A DNA stretch of 19,812 bases, taken from Methylorubrum extorquens (GTDB lineage Bacteria > Pseudomonadota > Alphaproteobacteria > Rhizobiales > Beijerinckiaceae). The stretch's first letter is position 1, and each line of letters begins with the position of its first letter. Below, piece by piece: positions 14,148 through 19,812 of this stretch. The notes beneath the pieces are model-generated. The model was not told the origin of the DNA. It worked only from the letters and a program-made list of their open reading frames with translations, and searched no databases. The stretch covers positions 1-19,812 of the forward strand of contig JAEUAC010000210.1 of the NCBI GenBank assembly GCA_019695455.1, given 5' to 3'. The position numbers were made by a program, and so were the translations under genes.

Positions 14148-14558
14148 TCAGGTCCGGGCCGGAGCGCCCGGGCCGGATCCGGCCTGCGGGCGTGGCGTCT
14201 TGGGCCGCGCCACGGCGTCGATGCCGCGGTCGAGATCGGCTACGAGAAGGTCGAACGGGCACACGAGAGCGTCGATCCGGCCGACCACGACGACGTCGAC
14301 CCGCGACGACCGGTGGGCCGTCCCCGCTTCCGCGAGCGCCGCCCGCAGGCGACGCCGGATGCGGTTCCGGACGACGGCGCCGCCGACGCGCTTGGTCAGC
14401 GTGAAGCCGACGCGCAGGCCCGAGATCGTCTCGGCCTCCTCGCGCATCCGCCCCTGCAGGGTCATCCGCTCGGTGCGGAAGCGGCGGCCGGAGGCGGCCG
14501 CCAGGAACTCGGGGCGTCTCGTGAGGCGCCCGACGGGCGCCGGGCGCGACACGCGCAC
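14148..14558 (-). CDS. rnpA: Ribonuclease P protein component
   Basis: This is the 136-residue protein subunit of RNase P, which helps the catalytic RNA trim tRNA 5' leaders. The signature RNR motif is clear: VVRNRIRRRLRAAL at 62-75, after VGFTLTKRVGGA (50-61). The N-terminal RLTRRPEF (11-18) is the usual start of the domain. The C-terminal ~18 residues are Pro/Gly/Ala-rich and not conserved. GTG at 14558 was taken as start, 16 nt after rpmH with a GGCGGA upstream; a second GTG two codons later is equally possible. It follows rpmH and precedes yidC, the classical order. Confidence 0.96.
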   Translation of the reverse strand: MRVSRPAPVGRLTRRPEFLAAASGRRFRTERMTLQGRMREEAETISGLRVGFTLTKRVGGAVVRNRIRRRLRAALAEAGTAHRSSRVDVVVVGRIDALVCPFDLLVADLDRGIDAVARPKTPRPQAGSGPGAPART

Positions 14559-14574
14559 GGGCCCGTCCGCCGCG

Positions 14575-14709
14575 TCAGGCGGAGAGGCGCTTGCGACCGC
14601 GGGCCCGACGGGCGGCGATCACCTTGCGGCCACCGACGGTGGCCATGCGGGCGCGGTAGCCATGGCGGCGCTTCCGCACGAGCTTCGAAGGCTGGTAGGT
14701 CCGCTTCAC
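14575..14709 (-). CDS. rpmH: Ribosomal protein bL34
   Basis: This gene encodes the 44-residue large-subunit protein bL34. The protein opens KRTYQPSKLVRKRRHGYRAR after the initiator and continues MATVGGRKVIAARRARGRKR, the full highly conserved family sequence. The start codon is GTG (14709-14707), with GGAG 7 nt upstream. It is the first gene of the rpmH-rnpA-yidC unit. A promoter with TTGACG/CATAAG boxes lies about 120 nt upstream. Confidence 0.98.
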   Translation of the reverse strand: MKRTYQPSKLVRKRRHGYRARMATVGGRKVIAARRARGRKRLSA

Positions 14710-14825
14710 GGGTCGTCTCCGATCGCGGAACCGGGGGAGGCGTTCCCGACCGCAACGTTCAAGGTGGCGATGCTGTCCGAAATATTCGGCGGGGCGCCCA
14801 AACCGGCACCCTCGGCTCGGGCGGG

Positions 14826-14854
14826 CTTATGGCCGAAAAGCCCGGGACCGTCAA
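14826..14854 (-). promoter_or_regulatory. Sigma70-like promoter of the rpmH operon
   Basis: On the minus strand TTGACG (14854-14849, 5 of 6 consensus) and CATAAG (14831-14826, 4 of 6) are separated by exactly 17 bp. This would start a transcript near 14818 with a leader of about 110 nt before the rpmH GTG. The rest of the 14710-14930 gap holds a small palindrome CCGAA-ATA-TTCGG (14777-14789) in the leader and must also hold the promoter of the divergent porin gene, which I could not identify. Confidence 0.65.
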
Positions 14855-14930
14855 CGCGAGAGCGGACGGAGCGTGCGCCGTGTCCCGGCGGTCACAGGCC
14901 GGGCCCGCGCGGCCTGCGACACTCGCCCCC

Positions 14931-16166
14931 ATGATGGCGCGATTCGATCGATCACGGCGACGGTGGCGGCGGGCCGCGATCGCCGCGGCCGCGGCCGCCG
15001 GGCTCGGCGGCGGGCCGCCGGCCGCGGCGGAGCCGGACGCGACCCTCGACGAGAAGGGGTTCACGCTGCGCGGCGAGGACGGCCTGCGCTTCGAGCTCGG
15101 CGGGCGCCTCCATGTCGACGCGGGCGACGGCGGGGGGCCGCGGGGCCTCGACGCCTTCCCGGAACCGGTCGTGCTGCGCCGGATCCGCATCGAGCCCTCC
15201 ATCGCCTTCGGCGACGCGGCCGTGGCGAAGCTGCAATACGAGCCGTCGAGCCGCGAGACGGCCGTGAAGGACCTCCTCGTCACGCTGCGGGGGCCGCTCA
15301 CCGTCACGGTGGGCCACATGAAGGAGCCCTTCAGCCTCGAGGCGCTCGCCTCCAACAACGACATCACGTTCCTCGAGCGCGCCCTCCCCTACGCCTTCTC
15401 GACCGACCGCAATCTCGGGATCGCGGCCTCCGGCGGCGGCGAGGCCTGGACGCTGTCGGCGGGCGTCTTCGGCGGCAACCTGAACGACACGATCGACCGG
15501 GGCGGGATCGCGGGGGTCGCCCGCGCGACCTGGACGCCCATCCGCCGCGAGGGCGAGGTGCTGCATCTCGGGATCGCGGGCTCCTGGCGCGCGCGCGACC
15601 GGCGCGGGCCGGACCTTTCCTTCGCGTCCACGCCCGAATCGGACGTGTTCCGCCGCAGCCTGGTGGACACGGACGCGATCGAGGGCGCCCGCGCCGTCGG
15701 ACGGCTCGGGTTCGAATTCGCCTACGCGATCGGGCGGGTCCGGCTCCAGGCCGAGTACATGGAGACGCGGGTGGAGCGCGACGGCGCCCGTCCGCTCGGC
15801 CTGCGCGGCGGCTACGTCCAGGCGAGCTGGGTCCTGAACGGGCGGAGCCCGGACTACGAGACCACGTCCGACGTCGCGACCGAGGTCGCCGTGTTCGGCC
15901 GCGTGACGCCCGATCCGGGCCAGCGCGTCTCGCGCGGCGGCACGGGCGTGTGGGAGGTGGCGGCGCGGCTCGGCGCCATCGACCTCGACAGCCGCGACGT
16001 GCGGGGCGGGATCGAGACCAACGCCGCGCTGGGGCTGAACTGGTACCCGGAGCCGTTCCTGCGCGTCATGGCGAACTACGTCCATGCCTGGGTGCGCGAC
16101 GCCGCCCCGACCGGCCGCCGGGCGGAGGCGGACATCGTCCAGGCCCGCCTGCAGGTCGCCTTCTAG
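14931..16166 (+). CDS. OprO/OprP-family (phosphate-selective type) outer-membrane porin
   Basis: This 411-residue outer-membrane beta-barrel porin resembles OprO/OprP. The signal peptide has a basic head (RSRRRWRR), a poly-Ala core and likely cleavage after PPAAA (about 33). The start of the mature chain, DEKGFTLRGEDGLRFELGGR, is the usual first strand. Family markers include VLRRIRIEPS, VKDLLVTLRG, VTVGHMKEPFSLEAL and TFLERALPYAFSTDRNLGI (the conserved LERA-like segment). The last strands end in LQVAF, with a terminal aromatic Phe as needed for barrel assembly. Two ATGs lie side by side (14931, 14934) and no strong ribosome site precedes them. Family members pass phosphate, polyphosphate or other anions; selectivity cannot be read from the sequence. 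It is divergent from rpmH. Confidence 0.9.
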   Translation: MMARFDRSRRRWRRAAIAAAAAAGLGGGPPAAAEPDATLDEKGFTLRGEDGLRFELGGRLHVDAGDGGGPRGLDAFPEPVVLRRIRIEPSIAFGDAAVAKLQYEPSSRETAVKDLLVTLRGPLTVTVGHMKEPFSLEALASNNDITFLERALPYAFSTDRNLGIAASGGGEAWTLSAGVFGGNLNDTIDRGGIAGVARATWTPIRREGEVLHLGIAGSWRARDRRGPDLSFASTPESDVFRRSLVDTDAIEGARAVGRLGFEFAYAIGRVRLQAEYMETRVERDGARPLGLRGGYVQASWVLNGRSPDYETTSDVATEVAVFGRVTPDPGQRVSRGGTGVWEVAARLGAIDLDSRDVRGGIETNAALGLNWYPEPFLRVMANYVHAWVRDAAPTGRRAEADIVQARLQVAF

Positions 16167-16175
16167 GACGACGCC

Positions 16176-17203
16176 TCAGGCCGGGACGAGCCCGTAGGCG
16201 ACGGCCAGCGCCGCGATGCCGAGGAGGAGGAGCGAGGTCGTCACGGTCGCCGTGACGCGCGGGCCCGCCGCCGCGACCGTCCTGAGATCGACCCCGAGGC
16301 CGAGCGCCGCCATCGCCACGATCGTGAGCAGCGTGGCGGTCCGCACGAGGAGCGGCAGCACGGCGTCCGGGATCAGGCCGAGGCTCCGGCAGGCGGCGAG
16401 CGCCAGGAAGCCCACGATGAAGGGCGGCACGAGCTGCGTCAGCCGGGGCCGGCGGGCGCGGGCTCGCCCGGCTCGCGCAGGCGCGGCGCCAGGGCGGCGA
16501 GCACGACGACGACCGGGCCGAGCATCAGGACGCGCACGAGCTTCACCAGCGTCCCGACCTGCACGGCGACCGGCCCCGCCGGCGCCGTCGCGGCCAGGAC
16601 CTGCGGCACGGCGTAGACCGTGAGGCCCGCCACCACGCCGAACCGCGTCTCGCCGAGCCCGAGCAGCGGGATCAGGAGCGGCAGCCCGACGACGACCGCG
16701 ATGCCGAGCACGGCCGTGAACGCGATGGCGGCGGCGACGTCGCGGCTCTCCGCGCCGATCACGGGCGCCACGGCCGCGATGGCGGAATTGCCGCAGATGG
16801 AATTGCCGCACGCGATCAGGACGGCCATGCGGCGCGGCAGGCCGAAGGCGCGGCCGAGGCCGTAGCTCGCCACGATCGCGACCGTGACCAGCGCCGCGAT
16901 GCCGAGGAGCAGCGCGAGCCCGGCCGAGGCGACGATCGCGGCCGAGAGCGAGGCGCCGAGGAGCACCACGGCGATCTCGAGCAGGATCTTGGCGCTCCAG
17001 GCGATGCCGGGCCGGTAGCGGGGCGCGGGCGTCCAGGCGGACCGGAGCGCCGTGCCGAGCAGGATCGCGAGGACCAGCGTCTCGATCCAGGCGCGGCCGA
17101 GGATCGCCTCCTCCAGGGCCGCCACCGCCGCCGCGACCGCCGCGACCGCGAGGCAGACGAGCGTTCCCGGGAGACGGGCCGCGATCCAACCGCCCGCGCT
17201 CAC
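16176..17203 (-). pseudogene. YeiH-family putative sulfate exporter, disrupted by a frameshift
   Basis: This is an inner-membrane transporter of the YeiH/UPF0324 family, broken into two frames. The first part starts at the GTG at 17203 and runs 254 residues to TGA at 16439-16441. It carries IAWSAKILLEIAVVLLGASLS, IACGNSICGNSAIAAVAPVI and GLTVYAVPQVLAA, all family hallmarks. The natural C-terminus (LTQLVPPFIVGFLALAACRSLGLIP through LGLGVDLRTVA) continues in another frame to TGA at 16176-16178. The total of 1028 nt is one short of a whole number of codons (343), consistent with a single missing base, most simply in the C4 run near 16445-16448. It could be a recent pseudogene or a sequencing error. 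About ten membrane helices are expected if restored. Confidence 0.88.
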
Positions 17204-17286
17204 GCGGCCGCGCCCCGGATGCCCCTCATGACGCCGCCGCCCTTCCTGTCCGGGCCCGCTTGTTCCACAACGGAGGGGACCGATCC

Positions 17287-17688
17287 ATGCTCGACGGGGC
17301 GCCGGCCTTGAGTTTCCTGCTCGTCTTCCTGGGCGCCGGCCTCGGCGGCGCCGGCCGCCACGGCGTGAACGTGGCGGCGTTCCGGCTGCTCGGCCCCAAC
17401 GCCTTCCCGTACGGGACGCTCGCCATCAACGTCGCGGGCTCCTTCCTGATGGGGGTCGTCGTCGGCCTGTTCGCGGCCCGGTCGGCCGGCGGCGGGCAGG
17501 ACCTCCGGCTGTTCCTGACCACCGGCGTCCTCGGGGGCTTCACGACCTTCTCGGCCTTCTCGCTCGACGCGATCTCGCTGTGGCAGCGGGGCGAGCCGGC
17601 GGCGGCGGCGGCCTATGTGGGGGCCTCCGTCCTCGCCTCGCTGGCGGCCCTCGCCCTCGCGCTCCTCCTCGTGCGGGCCGCGACGTAA
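17287..17688 (+). CDS. crcB: Fluoride efflux channel CrcB/Fluc
   Basis: This 133-residue, four-helix membrane protein would form a dual-topology dimeric fluoride channel that protects the cytoplasm from fluoride. The family motifs are present: GAGLGGAGRHGVN (17-29), YGTLAINVAGSFLMG (42-56, with the pore Asn) and GVLGGFTTFSAFS (80-92, with the Phe-box and TTFS). The ATG at 17287 has GGAGGGG 8 nt upstream. The 83 nt before it, shared with the divergent yeiH gene, contain no fluoride riboswitch that I can recognise. A small hairpin (17709-17727) follows the stop. Confidence 0.95.
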   Translation: MLDGAPALSFLLVFLGAGLGGAGRHGVNVAAFRLLGPNAFPYGTLAINVAGSFLMGVVVGLFAARSAGGGQDLRLFLTTGVLGGFTTFSAFSLDAISLWQRGEPAAAAAYVGASVLASLAALALALLLVRAAT

Positions 17689-17708
17689 CGGTGGCTTGCT
17701 TCCTGCAG

Positions 17709-17727
17709 GGCCGGTGACAGACTGGCC
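17709..17727 (+). terminator. Weak hairpin between crcB and the DUF1194 gene
   Basis: GGCCGGT (17709-17715) pairs with ACTGGCC (17721-17727) around a 5-nt loop, giving a 7-bp stem with one G-U pair. It sits 20 nt after the crcB stop and just before the ribosome site of the next gene, so it may be a weak terminator or a leader structure. No T-tract follows. Confidence 0.3.
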
Positions 17728-17745
17728 GGGCAGGAGGGTCGGGCG

Positions 17746-18591
17746 ATGCGAAGGCGGGGGCTGGTCCACGGTGCGGGGGCTGCGCTGGCGGCCCTCTGGC
17801 TCTCCGCCCTCGGGCTCGCCGGCTCCGGCGGGCCGGCGCGGGCCGAGACGGAGGTCGATCTCGCGCTCGTGATCGCGGTCGACGTGTCCTTCTCGATGGA
17901 CCCGGACGAGCAGGCGCTCCAGCGCGAGGGCTTCGTCGACGCCTTCCGGTCCCCCCTCGTGCACGACGCGATCGCGCGCGGCGCCGTCGGGCGCATCGCC
18001 GTGACCTATGTCGAATGGGCGGGCGCGGGCGACCAGACGGTGCTGCTGCCCTGGAGCGTGATGGCGGGCGCCCGGGACGCCACCGCCTTCGCGGCGGAGC
18101 TCGCGACCAAGCCCACGCGCCGCGCCTCCCGCACCTCCATCTCGGGCGCGATCGACTTCGCCGTGAAGCTCCAGGAGGAGGGCGGCTTCGCGGCCACGCG
18201 CCGTGTCATCGACGTCTCGGGCGACGGCCCGAACAATTCCGGCCGCCCCGTGCTGGCGGCCCGCGACGACGCGCTCAGGCGCGACCTCACCATCAACGGC
18301 CTGCCCGTCATGCTGAAGACGGGCGGCTCCTACGACATCCCCGATCTCGACCTCTACTACCGGGACTGCGTGATCGGGGGCACGGGCGCCTTCATGGTGC
18401 CGGCCCGCTCCAGGGAGCAGTTCCGGGACGCCGTGAAGACGAAGATCATCATGGAGATCGCGACCCGGCCGGTCCCGGGACGCTCCTTCGCGGCCTCGCC
18501 GGACGGGGCGGAGGTCGTCCTCGCCCAGGCGGTCCGCCGGACGAACTGCCTCGCGGGCGAGCAGCAATGGCGCGACCGCATGGGGAACTGA
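17746..18591 (+). CDS. DUF1194 family secreted von Willebrand factor A-like protein
   Basis: This 281-residue exported protein has a vWA-like fold. Residues 1-33 look like a signal peptide (MRRRG, a hydrophobic core, and cleavage near ARA). The metal-ion (MIDAS) site starts with DVSFSMD at 46-52 (Asp46, Ser48, Ser50), continues with Thr130 in RTSISGAI and Asp160 in VSGDGPNN. Cys208 and Cys268 could pair. DUF1194 proteins are widespread in alphaproteobacteria and have no established role; the MIDAS site suggests metal-dependent binding of a partner protein. The ATG at 17746 has GGAGG 8 nt upstream. The solute-binding protein gene follows after 84 nt in the same direction, but nothing shows they work together. 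Confidence 0.88.
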   Translation: MRRRGLVHGAGAALAALWLSALGLAGSGGPARAETEVDLALVIAVDVSFSMDPDEQALQREGFVDAFRSPLVHDAIARGAVGRIAVTYVEWAGAGDQTVLLPWSVMAGARDATAFAAELATKPTRRASRTSISGAIDFAVKLQEEGGFAATRRVIDVSGDGPNNSGRPVLAARDDALRRDLTINGLPVMLKTGGSYDIPDLDLYYRDCVIGGTGAFMVPARSREQFRDAVKTKIIMEIATRPVPGRSFAASPDGAEVVLAQAVRRTNCLAGEQQWRDRMGN

Positions 18592-18675
18592 CCGGGTTGC
18601 GGAGCGGCGCCGGGCGGGATTAGACCTCCGGCCTGCGATCCGCCCGACCGAGGCGGACGCCCGAGGAGCGAAACG

Positions 18676-19686
18676 ATGCGAGGATTGGCCGGGGCCTGCA
18701 TGGCCCTCCTGGCGCTCGGCGGCCTGTCCGCGGCGCCGGCCCGGGCGGAGATCGGCGAGATCGTCGTCGCCCAGCAATACGGCGTCGCCTTCCTGCCCCT
18801 CATGCTGATGGAGCGGCAGGGGCTCGTCGAGAAGCGGGCGGAGGCCGCCGGCCTGAAGGGGTTCAAGGTCAACTGGACCAAGGTCGCGGGACCGAGCGTC
18901 ATGAACGACGGCCTCCTGTCCGGCACCATGCACGTGGTCGCGCAGGGCGCGCCCTCCATGATCACGCTCTGGGACCGGACGCGGTCCAACGTCGGCATCA
19001 AGGCCATGGCCGCCATGACGACCTACCCGCTCTACCTCGTGACCAGGAACCCGGCCGTGAAGACGATCCGGGACTTCACGTCGGCCGACAAGATCGCGGT
19101 CCCGTCCGCCAAGATCTCGACCCAGGCCATCATGCTCCAGATGGCGGCCGCCGAGGCGTTCGGCCCGTCCGAATGGGCGAAGCTCGATCCGCTCACCATC
19201 TCGCTCTCGCACCCGGACGCCGTGCTCGCCATCACCAACAACACGGCCGGCGTGACGGCGCATTTCTCCTCCTCGCCCTTCTACGAGGCGGAGATGAAGA
19301 TGCCCGGCATGCGCCTCATCACGACGAACTACGAGATCCTGGGCGGACCCGCGACCGCCATCGTTCTGTCGGCGACGACGAAGTTCCGGGACCAGAATCC
19401 GAAGGCCTACCGGGCCTTCTACGACGGCCTGAAGGACGGGATCGACGCCGTGAATGCCGACAAGCGCGCGGCGGCCCAGCTCTATCTCGACGTGTCCCGC
19501 GACACGAAGACGAGCCTGGACGAGATCCTGGCGATCATCTCGGACAAGGATTACGCCTTCACGCTCCAGCCCCAGAAGGTGTTCAAGACGGCCGCCTTCA
19601 TGGCGAAGGTCGGCACCGTGAAGATCGCGCCGAAGGACATCCAGGACCTCTTCTTCCCCGAGGCCGCCGGTCTCGGGGGCGATTGA
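18676..19686 (+). CDS. NitT/TauT-type ABC transporter substrate-binding protein
   Basis: This 336-residue periplasmic solute-binding protein of the NMT1/SsuA-like class would deliver a small organic or anionic ligand to an ABC importer. The signal peptide is about 1-24 (hydrophobic core then APARA). The mature part opens EIVVAQQYGVAFLPLMLMER, the typical first strand and helix. PSVMNDGLLSGTMHVVAQGAPSM and the segment around TIRDFTSADKIAVPSAKIS follow the family's hinge and ligand-pocket layout. The ATG at 18676 has AGGAG 7 nt upstream. The permease and ATPase genes are not in the window; an AtuA-like gene begins 2 nt after the stop, so the transporter may serve that pathway. The ligand cannot be predicted. 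Confidence 0.9.
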   Translation: MRGLAGACMALLALGGLSAAPARAEIGEIVVAQQYGVAFLPLMLMERQGLVEKRAEAAGLKGFKVNWTKVAGPSVMNDGLLSGTMHVVAQGAPSMITLWDRTRSNVGIKAMAAMTTYPLYLVTRNPAVKTIRDFTSADKIAVPSAKISTQAIMLQMAAAEAFGPSEWAKLDPLTISLSHPDAVLAITNNTAGVTAHFSSSPFYEAEMKMPGMRLITTNYEILGGPATAIVLSATTKFRDQNPKAYRAFYDGLKDGIDAVNADKRAAAQLYLDVSRDTKTSLDEILAIISDKDYAFTLQPQKVFKTAAFMAKVGTVKIAPKDIQDLFFPEAAGLGGD

Positions 19687-19688
19687 GC

Positions 19689-19812
19689 GTGGCCGATCCC
19701 TTCCGCATCGGCACGGGCGCCGGCTTCTCGGCCGACCGGCTCGCCCCGGCGGGGGCGCTCCCCCGCGAGGGTGCCCTCCACGCCATGCTGAACGACTGCC
19801 TGATCGAGCGCA
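19689..19812 (+). CDS. AtuA/DUF1446-like protein, N-terminal fragment
   Basis: Only the first 41 codons are inside the window. The protein opens PFRIGTGAGFSADRLAPA, which resembles the RIG.GAGFSGDR start of the AtuA/DUF1446 family (related to an acyclic terpene utilisation protein), and then DCLIER matches the usual .CLAER segment. I chose the GTG at 19689, two bases after the previous stop; a TTG at 19683 in the same frame, overlapping that stop as TTGA, is possible. The close spacing suggests one operon with the solute-binding protein. The rest lies beyond the right edge. Confidence 0.65.
   Translation, partial: MADPFRIGTGAGFSADRLAPAGALPREGALHAMLNDCLIER

Noticed and set aside
14710..14930. 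Chromosome origin (oriC) near rpmH
   Set aside because: Some bacteria carry dnaA and oriC next to rpmH. Here no DnaA-box-like TTATCCACA sequence or AT-rich unwinding region is visible, and the neighbouring gene is a porin.
16430..16460. Programmed -1 frameshifting in yeiH
   Set aside because: No X-XXY-YYZ slippery heptamer is in frame before the stop, and the family is not known to use recoding. A one-base deletion or sequencing error is simpler.
17204..17286. Fluoride riboswitch upstream of crcB
   Set aside because: None of the motif's conserved segments could be recognised in the 83-nt gap; only a ribosome-binding site is clear.
17200..19263. Very long open frame on the minus strand opposite crcB, DUF1194 and the solute-binding protein
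   Set aside because: It is rich in Arg/Gly/Asp/His with no family pattern, and is the complement of three well-supported genes. Long antisense frames are expected at this GC content.

Overview
The window is about 19.8 kb of very GC-rich (visibly around 70% or more) chromosomal DNA. It is densely packed, with short intergenic gaps, frequent GTG starts and many 1-4 nt stop/start overlaps. The gene families point to an alphaproteobacterium, probably of the Hyphomicrobiales: the rpmH-rnpA-yidC-engB block, a HisKA_2-type kinase, DUF1194 and Rcp1-type response regulators. A Methylobacteriaceae-like host is my guess from style only; no 16S rRNA or tRNA is present to fix it. I see no phage, transposon, CRISPR array, tRNA or rRNA, and no stretch over 300 bases lacks a gene. 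The largest gap is 14710-14930, which holds the rpmH promoter.

Layout. 1-1922 (+): C-terminal two thirds of DNA polymerase I, with a degenerate proofreading site. 2029-3602 (-): a secreted histidine phosphatase and the glutathione-dependent disulfide oxidoreductase YghU. 3737-5478 (-): an SDR oxidoreductase translationally coupled to a family-2 glycosyltransferase. 5549-6442 (+): a ketopantoate-reductase-family enzyme, divergent from the SDR. 6462-9849 (-): a three-gene signalling operon (membrane sensor kinase, single-domain receiver, receiver-HisKA_2 kinase) joined by two ATGA overlaps, with no DNA-binding output. 9850-10592 (-): a tandem 21-bp hairpin repeat, two small unknown proteins and a good sigma70-like promoter. 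10611-14709 (-): rpmH-rnpA-yidC-CatB-type acetyltransferase-engB-DUF423, all within 16 nt of each other, behind a TTGACG-N17-CATAAG promoter. 14931-16166 (+): an OprO/OprP-like porin. 16176-17203 (-): a YeiH-family exporter broken by a single-base frameshift. 17287-17688 (+): the fluoride channel CrcB. 17746-18591 (+): a DUF1194 von Willebrand-like secreted protein. 18676-19812 (+): a NitT/TauT-type solute-binding protein followed by the start of an AtuA/DUF1446-like gene that runs off the window.

Most of the window is core housekeeping plus ordinary accessory metabolism. I did not find a clearly new defence or mobile system. The items best worth a second look are the phosphorelay operon with the repeat array upstream of it, the acetyltransferase inside the YidC/EngB operon, the lost PolA exonuclease residues, the yeiH frameshift, and the mirrored leader sequences between the SDR and the ketopantoate-reductase-like gene.
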